NCBI GenBank assembly: GCA_014843695.1
Contig: CM026390.1
Span: forward strand, 60,044,598 to 60,108,597
DNA from: Archivesica marissinica
Taxonomy: Eukaryota; Mollusca; Bivalvia; Venerida; Vesicomyidae
DNA length: 64,000 nt
Reading direction: 5' to 3'
Of this stretch, positions 57,101 through 61,558 are shown piece by piece. A program made the position numbers and the translations under genes. The notes beneath the pieces were generated by a model. That model saw only the letters and a program-made list of their open reading frames with translations. It searched no databases and was not told where the DNA came from. How positions within the stretch are numbered: position 1 is the first letter of the stretch; each line of letters begins with the position of its first letter.

Positions 57101-58151
57101 TGAAACAGATTGTTTCTGTGTAATGGGTGGTTCTAGGTAATGGCTTATTTGAGTGTATACTGCTAGATTCTGTGCCATGGCTGGTTTCTTGATTAATGCT
57201 GGTTATTCTTCAGACCTCTAATCTGTGTGTATAATGCTGGTTATTCTTCAGACCTCTAATCTGTGTGTATAATGTTGGTTATTCTTCAGACCTCTAATCT
57301 GTGTGTATACTGCTGGTTATTCTTCAGACCTCTAATCTGTGTGTATAATGCTGGTTTGATTAGTCGGCTTTCTATAGTAGCAGCCATTTTGACATTAATG
57401 TCGCCCGAGAATAAAACAATTGTCACGCTTGTGTCAGATCTGAAATCCTGTATTTATAATTGCTATGCTGTAATAATATATTCAATTATCAGTTGTTTGG
57501 TAATAATTATGTTAAAATAAGATAAGTATATTTAGAGTTATAAGTCAAAAAGGTTTCCTAAGATTTTCAAAATCCAAAATGGCCGTATTTCCCGCCAAAT
57601 TTATAAAATAGAAAATGTTTTTAAAGTAATAACATGATGATCTGGAAAATATTCAATTCTCTATAAAAATGCAACCTTGGTAGTATTTTGAATATAAAGA
57701 AATTGTATATTAGCCCATTTGATTCTGGATACCATTCAAACAGTATTTGCAAAGAACATAGAGCCTGATCAGCCGCTACGGAATCAGGCTCTAAGCTGTT
57801 TGGTATTCAGATGATCTTGCTAAGACACTTGGCTATGTAGCAAACAACATAGATCCTGATCAGCACGCAGCGTCACGCTGCGGCTGATCTGGATCTATGT
57901 TGTTTGCAAAAGCCTTTAAATATACCCAGAATGAAATGGGTTAATACAAGACTGTTTTGTATTAGTCCATCATTGTTTATGTTTCACTAGACTAGAAATA
58001 ATATCTTGTATGATTAGATGAGGTTTTCTTGTGATAGGTACTTAACATATACAACAGCAAGCGGAAACTGTTGGTGATCGGTCCATTCCACTACAACACC
58101 ATGGATGAAATAGACCTCCTGTGTAGATTACCAGATGCAATTATTAGAGAG
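6054..58151 (+). CDS. NTAN1: NTAN1-like protein N-terminal asparagine amidohydrolase, nine exons, 3' end missing
   Basis: This enzyme removes the side-chain amide of N-terminal Asn to give Asp, which feeds proteins into the arginylation branch of the N-degron pathway. Coding exons: 6054-6137, 14565-14667, 27780-27845, 29294-29402, 45455-45528, 46806-46859, 48394-48447, 51143-51243, 58038-58151. Together they give 759 nt, 253 codons, with every splice phase matching and all introns GT-AG. The start MPLFVE matches the Met-Pro start typical of the family. The DDATTCH motif in exon 3 holds the conserved Cys (codon 76). Other family blocks are HGLLYV, LVGGF, FPIIYG and FQDRGP. Vertebrate NTAN1 is about 310 residues, so roughly 55 C-terminal residues are missing and probably lie beyond 64000. 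Exons 3 and 4 occur twice in this assembly (second copy 42246 and 43793). An acceptor-like ATTTGTAG just before the start suggests an upstream 5'UTR exon. Confidence 0.93.
6226..6375 (-). mobile_element. SINE-D fragment
   Basis: Matches the left part of the complete SINE-D at 28776 (blocks GTTGCCCATATGAGC and TCCTGAAGAGATTAGT). The tRNA-like head is missing, so the copy is truncated. Confidence 0.75.
6440..6670 (+). mobile_element. MITE-M copy, right end lost
   Basis: Starts TTAACCCTTCCCTTCATAGA, like the intact copy at 15567, and has one internal unit. It reaches GTGCTTCTATGAGG but lacks the final inverted repeat. Confidence 0.8.
6698..6765 (-). mobile_element. SINE tail fragment (family C type)
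   Basis: Only the 3' tail remains: TATACAAATTTATTTTAGCT on the + strand, followed by the AACTTATATTAATCACTCTC block seen in reverse copies of SINE-C. Confidence 0.75.
7217..7460 (+). mobile_element. MITE-L, intact ends
   Basis: Terminal inverted repeats are TTAACCCATTCAACACCA on the left and TGGTGTTGAAAGGGTTAA on the right. The centre contains an imperfect palindrome around GGCTCGTCATGAGCCGGCTC. TTAA at both ends fits a TTAA-target (piggyBac-like) non-autonomous element, though the superfamily is inferred from this alone. Confidence 0.88.
7583..9106. repeat. 33-bp minisatellite evolving into a 65-bp dimer array
   Basis: From 7583 to about 8375 the unit is about 33 bp, with core CCAAGTATATGGGAGTGTAT. 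From about 8376 to 9000 a 65-bp dimer (33 + 32, with GGTATACGGGAGTGGAAGGA) repeats at exact 65-bp spacing, for example at 8441 and 8506. Several overlapping 500-codon frames on + are by-products of stop-free units. Lies in intron 1. Confidence 0.95.
9107..9723. other. no feature seen (intron 1)
   Basis: AT-rich intron sequence with no recognised repeat or coding frame. Confidence 0.5.
9724..9866. mobile_element. small MITE-S with inverted ends
   Basis: The ends are imperfect inverted repeats: AAGGATCTTACA and GGTGATTTCATAC on the left, GTATGAAATCACC and TGTAAGGTCCTT on the right. No coding capacity; only copy noticed in the window. Confidence 0.55.
9901..10163 (+). mobile_element. SINE-E with 12-bp target duplication
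   Basis: The tRNA-like head has A box CCGTGGTCGAGTGGTTAAGG and B box GGGTTCGAGTCCC, separated by a long variable-arm-like insert as in Leu/Ser tRNAs. The body ends GTAAAACCCGAAATATAACA. A 12-bp direct repeat TATTATTGTGAG flanks it at 9889-9900 and 10164-10175. Other copies: 60419-60666 and 61280-61558. Confidence 0.9.
10182..10460 (+). mobile_element. SINE-A copy
   Basis: Head AATTGTGGCCGAGTTG, a degraded B box (GTTAGAATCCC), then the family-A body (GAAATACTGCTC, GGAGAGTCGCC) and a tail of CAAAATCAAATC units. Lies directly downstream of SINE-E. Confidence 0.75.
10661..10879 (-). mobile_element. MITE-L, internally deleted near one end
   Basis: Starts TTAACCCTTTCAACACCACA and ends TGGTGTTGAATGGGTTAA. 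The subterminal block with ACCAGTCCATGTCAG found in other copies is missing just before the right terminus. Includes the central GGCTCGTGACGAGCC palindrome. Confidence 0.85.
11020..11188 (-). mobile_element. MITE-P fragment
   Basis: Contains several AAGCAGCC / GGCTGCTTAA blocks and a GTGACCACTAATG block characteristic of the CAGTCAAACC-ended MITE seen at 50996 and 63235. Its outer termini are not preserved. Confidence 0.6.
11188..11254 (+). mobile_element. MITE-N terminal fragment
   Basis: Matches the right half of the element at 57710-57944 (GCTGATCTGGATCTATGTTG then TTTGCAAA) and ends GGGTTAA. Confidence 0.65.
11320..14275. repeat. 33/45-bp composite minisatellite
   Basis: A 33-bp core (ATGGAGCTAGAACATTGTGT followed by TTATAGACCCTAA) alternates with the same core carrying a 12-bp insert, mostly ATGATGTCATAG or ATGATGCTCTAA. 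Both lengths are multiples of three, so the reverse strand stays open for 662 and 325 codons with repeated VYKHNVLAP. A 1-bp deletion near 13318 separates the two frames. I treat it as a satellite inside intron 1: codon changes between units alter residues (HN versus HD) and there is no start, stop or splice context. Confidence 0.93.
14380..14423. other. perfect 18-bp-arm hairpin
   Basis: AAATGTGTTATTCCACTG, an 8-nt loop CTTTCAAC, then the exact reverse complement. It lies in the last 190 bp of intron 1, before exon 2. It could be a relic of a foldback element or a structured intron segment. Confidence 0.85.
14565..14667 (+). CDS. NTAN1: NTAN1 exon 2
   Basis: Acceptor TTTCTGTAACAG, donor AATG|GTACAA. 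Phase 0 in, phase 1 out. It encodes 34 codons plus one base, including the family block PPHGLLYVGQRE (vertebrate proteins have GPQGLLYVQQRE at the same place). Confidence 0.92.
14765..14984 (+). mobile_element. SINE-B with rearranged head
   Basis: B box GGGTTTGATCC and the standard family-B body and tail (TTGCTTCGCAATCGTTG). Upstream of CTCACCAATGCAACC, the usual A-box segment is replaced by GACCACATATACGCTTTC. That block normally occurs about 100 bp further on and is also present there in this copy. Confidence 0.8.
15131..15340 (+). mobile_element. Tigger/pogo-like DNA transposon end fragment
   Basis: Begins CAGTAAAACCACGCTAATCT and contains repeated CTAATCCGG blocks, typical of pogo/Tigger-group termini. 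The matching opposite end type is at 17531-17620. No transposase remnant seen. The superfamily is from recognition of the terminus only. Confidence 0.65.
15567..15922 (+). mobile_element. MITE-M, intact ends, two internal units
   Basis: Inverted termini TTAACCCTTTCCCTCATAGA and CTATGAGGGAAAGGGTTAA. An internal segment of about 119 bp (AGGTTAATATACT ... ATAGATATTACTGG) is present twice in tandem. In the copy at 59947 it is expanded much further. TTAA at both termini. Confidence 0.9.
16008..16255 (+). mobile_element. SINE-B copy
   Basis: Complete family-B element: head near AAGCGGTTAGGGTGCTCGCT, B box CGGGTTCGATCC, body with CATCCGCGCCAACGAGAG, tail TTCGCAATCGTTGCAAAATA. A 53-bp tandem array starts directly at its 3' end. 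Confidence 0.87.
16258..16995. repeat. 53-bp minisatellite, about 14 units
   Basis: Each unit contains AAACTGATCAATGTATCTGA and GCCAAAGCTCACAATAAA. Spacing is 53 bp (16261, 16314, 16367 and so on), with rare 1-3 bp deletions. In intron 2, abutting SINE-B. Confidence 0.97.
17056..17290 (+). mobile_element. SINE-C copy
   Basis: tRNA-like head GTGGCGCAGTGGTAGCGCG and B box GAGTTCGAGCCCCG. The body has CAAGGCATTTAAATTCCACG and GATTCCATCAGGAATGAGG, and the tail contains GTGATTAATATAAGTTGTAA and AAATAAATTTGTATAAAC. Its last about 50 bp are homologous to the SINE-B tail although the heads differ. Confidence 0.88.
17531..17620 (+). mobile_element. Tigger/pogo-like terminal fragment
   Basis: Contains CCCTCTAATCCGGAACCCC and ends GGATTAAAGGAGTTTTACTG, an inverted form of the terminus at 15131. 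Confidence 0.65.
17725..17962 (-). mobile_element. SINE-C with 11-bp target duplication
   Basis: Full-length reverse copy running from tail (ACAAATTTATTTTAGCTTG) to head (GCTACCATTGCGCTATCACG). Direct repeats TCGATTTTAAT flank it at 17714-17724 and 17963-17973. Confidence 0.9.
18021..18132 (+). repeat. flank shared with the exon 3-4 block, ending in a MITE-L terminus
   Basis: About 110 bp, starting TTGAATTATTGATATTATTG and ending CATCTTAACCAATTCAACAC, is nearly the same as 28186-28290 and 42652-42756. In those two copies the following sequence is the MITE-L 33-bp array; here it is the 20-bp satellite. Confidence 0.85.
18131..27713. repeat. 20-bp satellite array, first block
   Basis: Roughly 480 units of CTGCTCCTGGTGTATGGAGA with a few recurring variants (CTACT for CTCCT, GACAC for GAGAC, TCATTGTG for TCCTGGTG). 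The unit has no stop in any frame on either strand, and 20 is not a multiple of 3. Every frame therefore reads the same 20-residue cycle (LLVYGDCSWCMETAPGVWR-like), giving open frames up to about 1580 codons. These are not genes. Long higher-order segments recur, for example 19.1-20.9 kb at an offset of 1880 bp. In intron 2 of NTAN1. Confidence 0.97.
27780..27845 (+). CDS. NTAN1: NTAN1 exon 3 (catalytic Cys), copy 1
   Basis: Acceptor GCACTTTCAG, donor ACAG|GTAATG, phase 1 in and 1 out. It encodes SIQVLGTDDATTCHMIILRH. The Cys in TTCH aligns with the conserved catalytic Cys of vertebrate NTAN1 (around residue 75). An identical exon is at 42246-42311. Confidence 0.93.
28272..28775 (+). mobile_element. 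MITE-L with left terminus expanded into a 33-bp array
   Basis: Starts TTAACCCATTCAGCAACAAG. Then about ten 33-bp units follow, made of the subterminal segment CAAGTAACTGACATGGACTG plus GTGCATTCAACAC. After that the normal MITE-L body runs to an eroded right end. In intact copies this terminal segment occurs once. The reverse strand is open through the array (repeated NAPVHVSYLVL) only because 33 is a multiple of 3. Confidence 0.9.
28776..29067 (-). mobile_element. SINE-D (tRNA-Thr-like head)
   Basis: In reverse, the head reads CAGTGGTAACACGCTGGACT with anticodon-loop-like CTGGTAA, and the B box is GGTTCGATCCC. The tRNA-like part continues into a body with GACTCGGGAATGGGTCTCTG (reverse). Second copy at 43275-43566; fragment at 6226. 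Confidence 0.8.
29294..29402 (+). CDS. NTAN1: NTAN1 exon 4, copy 1
   Basis: Acceptor CTCCATTTCAG, donor GGCAG|GTACTA, phase 1 in and 2 out. It encodes SHVTGLAHFDGSGLLVATQK and continues to ETGGKQWGR. The LAHFDGS block aligns with LTHCDGT of vertebrate NTAN1. The out-phase requires exon 5, not a second exon 3. An identical exon is at 43793-43901. Confidence 0.9.
29661..30660. other. assembly gap of exactly 1000 N
   Basis: A round number of N indicates a scaffolding gap of unknown true size. Open frames spanning it are artefacts. Confidence 1.
30661..41587. repeat. 20-bp satellite array, second block
   Basis: Same 20-bp unit and variants as 18131-27713. It begins inside the array at the gap edge. 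Long segments match the first block in order: about 25.5-26.8 kb recurs at 33.7-35.0 kb (offset 8224) and again at 39.3 kb (further 5618); about 24.2 kb recurs at 38.0 kb (offset 13802); the last 700 bp match 27.0-27.7 kb (offset about 13874). Contains runs of degraded units near 31028-31065 and 31373-31457. Open frames reach 1700 codons and are not genes. Confidence 0.97.
41588..41858. repeat. 29-bp minisatellite
   Basis: About nine units with AAAAGTCTTTGGTTGAAGTC and CTGGTACTG, at 29-bp spacing. Absent from the corresponding position in copy 1, where the satellite joins directly to exon 3 flank at 27713/27714. Confidence 0.95.
41859..42197. repeat. 19/21-bp AT-rich array
   Basis: Units of TACTTCTATTATAATAATG with or without a TG dinucleotide. 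The array ends about 45 bp before exon 3 copy 2. In copy 1 only one unit is present (27714-27730). Confidence 0.95.
42246..42311 (+). CDS. NTAN1: NTAN1 exon 3, copy 2
   Basis: Identical in sequence and splice sites to 27780-27845 (offset 14466). It is contiguous with exon 5 onward without a gap, so it is the better choice for the gene model if only one copy is real. Confidence 0.85.
42738..43273 (+). mobile_element. MITE-L with expanded terminus, copy 2
   Basis: As at 28272, but with one more 33-bp unit (about eleven). This length difference is the main distinction between the two blocks. Confidence 0.9.
43275..43566 (-). mobile_element. SINE-D, copy 2
   Basis: Same element as 28776-29067, carried within the duplicated block. 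Confidence 0.8.
43793..43901 (+). CDS. NTAN1: NTAN1 exon 4, copy 2
   Basis: Identical to 29294-29402 (offset 14499). Phase 2 out joins exon 5 at 45455 to complete AGA (Arg). Confidence 0.85.
44160..44597. other. intron 4 sequence, possible old repeat
   Basis: A TTCAATTCAAAGTTTATTTG stretch near 44268 looks like a retroelement 3' tail, but I cannot assign it. No coding support. Confidence 0.35.
44598..44825 (+). mobile_element. SINE-C copy
   Basis: B box GAGTTCGAGCCCCG, body GATTCCATCAGGAATGAGG, tail GATTAATATAAGTTTAAG and TAAATTTGTATAAAC. The head is slightly degraded. Confidence 0.85.
44838..45078 (-). mobile_element. MITE-L copy
   Basis: Ends TTAACCCTTTCAACACTCCA and TGGGGTTGAATGGGTTAA, with the GGCTCGTGACGAGCC centre. 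Full length. Confidence 0.88.
45455..45528 (+). CDS. NTAN1: NTAN1 exon 5
   Basis: Acceptor ATACATTTAAG, donor TTTG|GTAAGT. Phase 2 in, phase 1 out. It encodes LELSLVGGFKDEKGLSEELS; the LVGGF block is conserved in NTAN1 (vertebrate HLVGGFSDD). Confidence 0.9.
45569..45925. repeat. degenerate tandem repeat of acceptor-like blocks
   Basis: Four or so units of about 80-90 bp, each with a poly-A stretch, then TACTTTTTTTCAGTCCCAT or TTTTTTCAGCCC. Six pyrimidine-rich TTTTTTCAG motifs lie at about 45622, 45711, 45777, 45815, 45854 and 45896. In intron 5, whose true acceptor is at 46805. Confidence 0.8.
46173..46751 (+). mobile_element. MITE-Q, long form
   Basis: Left end TAGCCTGGGTTCCAGTCTGT and right end CGACGCCTGTTCCAAGGTTA. 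The 126-bp element at 62723-62848 is the same sequence, reversed and internally deleted. The interior has a 62-codon open frame with no recognised homology. Ends and size suggest an hAT-like non-autonomous element, but that class is a guess. Confidence 0.75.
46806..46859 (+). CDS. NTAN1: NTAN1 exon 6
   Basis: Acceptor AATTTTCAG, donor AACAG|GTAAGT, phase 1 in and out, 54 nt. It encodes DAFNKAPVDIHLSTVCIT, aligning with the DDIHLVTLCVTE block of vertebrate NTAN1. A tandem array begins at its 3' end. Confidence 0.92.
46848..47838. repeat. 23-bp minisatellite grown from the exon 6 donor
   Basis: Units TATGTATAACAG + GTAAGTTACAT or GATACATTACA. The first unit is the genuine exon end and donor. 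The next four units (junctions at 46883, 46914, 46945, 46976) still carry CAG|GTAAG; further units have decayed to CAGATACATT. About 43 units. Confidence 0.95.
47968..48205 (+). mobile_element. SINE-F (tRNA-like, single copy here)
   Basis: Head GGCGTCCGTGGTCCAATGGT, anticodon-loop-like GGATTTAGAATC, B box GGGTTCGATAC and an acceptor-stem-like GGCCACGC end. It then continues as a body with CTGGTTAACCGCTATGGTCG and CATGCCCAGGAAA, which is shared in part with SINE-E (GTACTGGTTAACCGCTGGAG). The continuation argues against a plain tRNA gene. Confidence 0.65.
48394..48447 (+). CDS. NTAN1: NTAN1 exon 7
   Basis: Acceptor TTTATTTCAG, donor TTTAG|GTAAGA, phase 1 in and out, 54 nt. It encodes DLNTRIEKGVPFPIIYGL, matching ENHFPVIYGI of vertebrate NTAN1. 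Its last 28 bp plus donor are repeated 17 more times downstream. Confidence 0.93.
48420..49185. repeat. 44-bp minisatellite made of exon 7 end plus splice donor
   Basis: Each unit reads CCATTTCCAATTATTTATGG, TTTAG|GTAAG and ACTTACATTTCCTA. Unit lengths are mainly 44 bp, with shorter variants of about 31-38 bp. I count 18 TTAGGTAAG-type junctions including the genuine one at 48447/48448. In-frame extension past the first donor meets a stop within the first copy. Confidence 0.96.
49263..49490 (-). mobile_element. SINE-C, diverged
   Basis: Reverse tail AGCTTGATTGCGATACAAGT, body CCTCATTCCTGATGGAATCC, B box (reverse) GGCGGGTTCGAACTC, head GCACCGCGGAGGCTCC. The head region is more divergent than in the 17.7 kb copy. 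Confidence 0.75.
49497..50936. repeat. 37-bp minisatellite carrying GTAAGT in each unit
   Basis: Unit TTCCATGGTTGGTCAGTTAT + TGTTTTAGTAAGTAATG, about 38-40 units, with 33-bp variants lacking GGTT. Almost every unit has the donor hexamer GTAAGT preceded by TTTTA. In intron 7 of NTAN1. Confidence 0.96.
50996..51122 (+). mobile_element. MITE-P, 127 bp, next to exon 8
   Basis: Inverted ends TACAGTCAAACCT and AGGTTTGACTGTA, with AAGCAGCC blocks inside; TA at each end fits a Tc1/mariner-type target. It ends 20 bp before exon 8. A further AAGCAGCC-type fragment lies at 50940-50980. Confidence 0.8.
51143..51243 (+). CDS. NTAN1: NTAN1 exon 8
   Basis: Acceptor TTGTTTTACAG, donor GAG|GTAAAT, phase 1 in and 0 out. 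It encodes AMIIQTGEIFPAKFQDRGPD and continues to SARHLTGEEE. The SFQDRGP / RAARTLAG region of vertebrate NTAN1 aligns directly. Confidence 0.95.
51421..54275. repeat. 39/46-bp minisatellite
   Basis: Core CATCAGTCCATATACACATC + CATGATACAACACCA, with or without a 7-bp CGCACCT or ACACCTC insert. The first half (51.4-51.9 kb) is homogeneous 39-bp units; the rest mixes both, and a 681-bp segment is repeated (52003-52221 and 52684-52902). Many 60-170-codon frames on both strands are by-products. In intron 8. Confidence 0.96.
54290..57122. repeat. 18/36-bp minisatellite
   Basis: Two 18-bp half-units alternate: TGTATAATGGCTGGTTTC and TGTGAAACAGATTGTTTC (or AAAACAG / GAAACTG). The first is sometimes repeated alone. 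All lengths are multiples of 9, which leaves the + strand open (MAGFCETDCFCI cycle, up to 328 codons) until indels break it. No start, stop or splice context, so not a gene. A segment recurs at about 823-827 bp offset (55.0-55.3 kb versus 55.9-56.1 kb). Confidence 0.96.
57190..57357. repeat. 38-bp repeat, four units
   Basis: TTATTCTTCAGACCTCTAAT followed by CTGTGTGTATAATGCTGG, directly downstream of the 36-bp array. Confidence 0.92.
57358..57709. other. no feature seen (intron 8)
   Basis: AT-rich intron DNA without recognised repeats. Confidence 0.5.
57710..57944. mobile_element. MITE-N
   Basis: Ends TTAGCCCATTTGATTCTGG and CCCAGAATGAAATGGGTTAA are inverted repeats. It contains internal palindromes around GCACGCAGCGTCACGCTGCG and GAACATAGAGCCTGATC. 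A fragment is at 11188-11254. Confidence 0.8.
58038..58151 (+). CDS. NTAN1: NTAN1 exon 9 (last exon in window)
   Basis: Acceptor TTGTGATAG, donor GAG|GTGCGT, phase 0 in and out, 38 codons. It encodes VLNIYNSKRKLLVIGPFHYN and continues to LPDAIIRE. It aligns with the ISIYDAETEQLRIGPYSW region of vertebrate NTAN1. No stop codon before the donor, so at least one further exon is expected. Confidence 0.92.
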
Positions 58152-58214
58152 GTGCGTGGTTTTAACTTTACTGTTAGGATTTCATCCCCTCCGACGAGGG
58201 TGATATATAAATTG

Positions 58215-58693
58215 TTAAAGCGACACTACATCAGTGAAAACACAAATTTCTACAGAATGTATTTTCCTATTATATGGTATAATTGTTTTCCAAATATTTG
58301 CCTCAAATACTGAGTATTTCAACTAATAAACAAACGTCGTATACGCGGTTTGTTGACATAACAAAATAATGTAAACATCCATGCATAATACAACTTGTGT
58401 ATCCTGAAGATTTACCATTATATCTCACATTTGTGCCTATATATTTGTAGACTATTCTTAGTTAAGTTATCTCTAAATGACATTATCTCGCGTTTAGTAT
58501 TGACTCCGATGACAAAAGAAACGTCAATTCAGGAGCATGGATTACCATTATATGAAATCATACTTTCAATCCACAAAAACAATGTTTATTGATGTTAGTG
58601 TTCAAATGTATTCGGAAGAATTTGTAGTAGCACTGCATTTATAACTGAAAAAATGCATTTTTTTTTGCTTTTTGCGATGTAATGTCGCTTTAA
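58215..58693. mobile_element. MITE-R
   Basis: Inverted termini TTAAAGCGACACTACATC and GATGTAATGTCGCTTTAA; TTAA at both ends. About 480 bp, no coding frame of note. Confidence 0.85.
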
Positions 58694-58726
58694 AGCTGGT
58701 TTCGCAATTAGCAACATCGCTGCTTT

Positions 58727-59283
58727 TTCTATTACCTCCCTTGTAAGGAAGTAGGTGTATCCCGAAATGTATATTGGTCCTTTTAGTTGGAATCCTTTGT
58801 TTTTACTGTTGTTCCCTAACCAGGTATTGCAGTATGATAAATGTGATTTTATCAAAAACGTGTTAATTAAGTGATAACATTATTTTACAAATAAGTACAC
58901 ATTGCATATACTGTATGAGATCTGTTGACTTCCTATTGGAAGTCGTGATAGCGTAGTGGATGCGCGGTCGCTTCAGGTGCGAAAGATCCGGAGTTCGAAC
59001 CCCGCTGGAGCCTTCATGGCGATAGATTCCATCAGGAATGAGGTCTCGAGAGTGATTAATATAAGTTGAAAAAACTTGTTTCGCAATCGAGCTAAAATAA
59101 ATTTGTATAAACTAAGATCTGTTGAGATATAGTAATTTAATAATCATAAGAAGATAGTGGGATAACATTGCTAGCATGTTGTGCAATGGAAACAACGATA
59201 ACAACAGGGGAAAACACTTAATAGGACTTATCTACTTTTAGGGAGTATTCAGGGGCAGTAACTGACCGATGTCTCTCATAATA
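58727..59283. repeat. interspersed repeat R1, copy 2, split by a SINE
   Basis: Aligns with 3339-3712 throughout, apart from the SINE-C at 58929-59114. Confidence 0.8.
58929..59114 (+). mobile_element. SINE-C inserted in R1, with 11-bp target duplication
   Basis: Head CGTGATAGCGTAGTGGATGC, B box GAGTTCGAACCCCG, shortened body, tail AAATAAATTTGTATAAACTA. Direct repeats AGATCTGTTGA are at 58918-58928 and 59115-59125. The empty site in R1 copy 1 reads AGATCTGTCGAGATATAG. Confidence 0.93.
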
Positions 59284-59317
59284 AAAAAATTTCCAAAAAA
59301 GTATCCATCCATCACTG

Positions 59318-59695
59318 TAGAATATCTGTCGAGATTTAATTATTTAATAATCATATGATGAGACAACAATTAACCCATTCAACACCAAGTAACTAACATG
59401 GACTGGTCCACGATATTTTCAGACCAATAAATTAATCAGAAAATTACATTTGGACCAGTTCATTTATCAAAATGGGTAATTTTTGCCTAAAATAAGTAAT
59501 ATTACTGGCAAAAAGTGCAGATCCTGATGAGACGGCTCGTCACGAGCCGGCTCATCTGGATCTACACTTTTTGTAAGCCTATTTAGAGGTCTGTGGTGTT
59601 GAAAGGGTTAATAACATGTGGTGTAAAGAAAACAAGGATGAAAACAGAGGAAACAAATTAAGAACTCACCACTGTCTCTCATTGTTGCAAAATAA
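59318..59695. repeat. interspersed repeat R1, copy 3, split by MITE-L
   Basis: Left part has ATCTGTCGAGATTTAATTAT and AATAATCATATGATG; right part has ACATGTGGTGTAAAG and AAAACAGAGGAAA. These match R1 copy 1 at 3530-3640. Confidence 0.6.
59370..59611 (+). mobile_element. MITE-L copy
   Basis: Ends TTAACCCATTCAACACCA and TGGTGTTGAAAGGGTTAA, with centre GGCTCGTCACGAGCCGGCTC. The longest and cleanest copy for defining the family. Confidence 0.9.
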
Positions 59696-59832
59696 ATCAA
59701 GATTTTTCTTTGACTTTAATATTTGAAAAATAAGTAAAACTATTCTACTAATGTTTTTGTACCACAGGCATTTAATTCATTTAAGGCTTGAATGCCACTG
59801 AGGCTGTTTAATTATTTAATGTTGTTTCAGTG

Positions 59833-59946
59833 GTTCTACCCAGGTGCCTGTCCGTGCGTGAAATACTGCTCGGAGGGGCACCTTGTGTCTTCCGCCACCT
59901 CTTATGGCTGGAGAGTCCCAATATGACCTAAGCTGTTGGTGCGGCT
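59833..59946 (+). mobile_element. SINE-A 3' half
   Basis: GGTTCTACCCAGGTGCCTGT, GAAATACTGCTCGGAGGGGC and GGAGAGTCCCAATATGACC, without the tRNA head. Exact second copy at 60695-60808 within the 862-bp duplication. Confidence 0.75.
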
Positions 59947-60418
59947 TTAACCCTTTCCTTCATAGAGATTTAGGTTAATATACTATTGCACTCCATGCAA
60001 ACGACAGCCATTTAGCTATCATGCAGTGGATAAGTAATCGCCATATCTATCCCACCTCCATAGATATTACTGGGACTTCATAGATATTCAGGTTAATATA
60101 CTATTATATCTCCATACAAACGACAGCCATTTAGCTATCATGCAGTGGATAAGTAGTCACCATATCTATCCCACCTTCATAGATATTACTGGGACTTCAT
60201 AGATATTCAGGTTAATATACTATTATATCTCCATACAAATGAAAGCCATTTAGCTATCATGCAGTGGATAAGCAGTCACCATATCTATCCCACCTCCATA
60301 GATATTACTGGGACTTCATAGAGATTTAGGTTAATATACTATTATATCTCCATACAAATGAAAGCCATTTAGCTATCATGCAGTGGATAAGTAGTCGCTA
60401 TATCTATCCCACCTCCAG

Positions 60419-60666
60419 AGTCCGCCTCCGTGGTTGAGTGGTTAAGGTCGCTGACTTTTATACCACTGTAACCTATCATCACTGATGGTCACACGGGTTC
60501 GAGCCCCGCTCAGGTCGTGTCTCATTTATATGAAAAAGTTGGCAGTTTCTTACGGAGGTTGGTGCACCCAAGTACTGGTTAACCGCTGGAGCATGCCCAG
60601 GAAAGGTGTTGTTAGATAAACTGCCCGCCGGCGATATAGCCCAAAATGGTGCTGATGCAGGCGTAA
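60419..60666 (+). mobile_element. SINE-E, 3'-cut by duplication
   Basis: Same element as 61280-61558, but lacking the AAACCCGAAATATAACA tail at the duplication junction. Confidence 0.85.
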
Positions 60667-61279
60667 TTATTAATTATTTAATGTTGTTTCAGTGGTTCTA
60701 CCCAGGTGCCTGTCCGTGCGTGAAATACTGCTCGGAGGGGCACCTTGTGTCTTCCGCCACCTCTTATGGCTGGAGAGTCCCAATATGACCTAAGCTGTTG
60801 GTGCGGCTTTAACCCTTTCCTTCATAGAGATTTAGGTTAATATACTATTGCACTCCATGCAAACGACAGCCATTTAGCTATCATGCAGTGGATAAGTAAT
60901 CGCCATATCTATCCCACCTCCATAGATATTACTGGGACTTCATAGATATTCAGGTTAATATACTATTATATCTCCATACAAACGACAGCCATTTAGCTAT
61001 CATGCAGTGGATAAGTAGTCACCATATCTATCCCACCTTCATAGATATTACTGGGACTTCATAGATATTCAGGTTAATATACTATTATATCTCCATACAA
61101 ATGAAAGCCATTTAGCTATCATGCAGTGGATAAGCAGTCACCATATCTATCCCACCTCCATAGATATTACTGGGACTTCATAGAGATTTAGGTTAATATA
61201 CTATTATATCTCCATACAAATGAAAGCCATTTAGCTATCATGCAGTGGATAAGTAGTCGCTATATCTATCCCACCTCCA

Positions 61280-61558
61280 GAGTCCGCCTCCGTGGTTGAG
61301 TGGTTAAGGTCGCTGACTTTTATACCACTGTAACCTATCATCACTGATGGTCACACGGGTTCGAGCCCCGCTCAGGTCGTGTCTCATTTATATGAAAAAG
61401 TTGGCAGTTTCTTACGGAGGTTGGTGCACCCAAGTACTGGTTAACCGCTGGAGCATGCCCAGGAAAGGTGTTGTTAGATAAACTGCCCGCCGGCGATATA
61501 GCCCAAAATGGTGCTGATGCAGGCGTAAAACCCGAAATATAACATAACATAACATAAC
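61280..61558 (+). mobile_element. SINE-E with 13-bp target duplication
   Basis: Complete copy with a (CATAA)n-like tail. Direct repeats TATCCCACCTCCA at 61267-61279 and 61559-61571 show insertion into a MITE-M unit. Confidence 0.9.

Larger units (their letters stand above)
59811..61534. repeat. exact 862-bp tandem duplication
   Basis: 59811-60672 and 60673-61534 appear identical. The unit holds a SINE-A 3' half, about four MITE-M units and most of a SINE-E. The junction cuts SINE-E in the first copy right after GCAGGCGTAA. Confidence 0.9.

Noticed and set aside
54310..57140. Cys-rich repeat protein (MAGFCETDCFCI cycle)
   Set aside because: Produced by an 18-bp repeat; frames begin and end at indels in the array, and the region lies between exons 8 and 9 of NTAN1.
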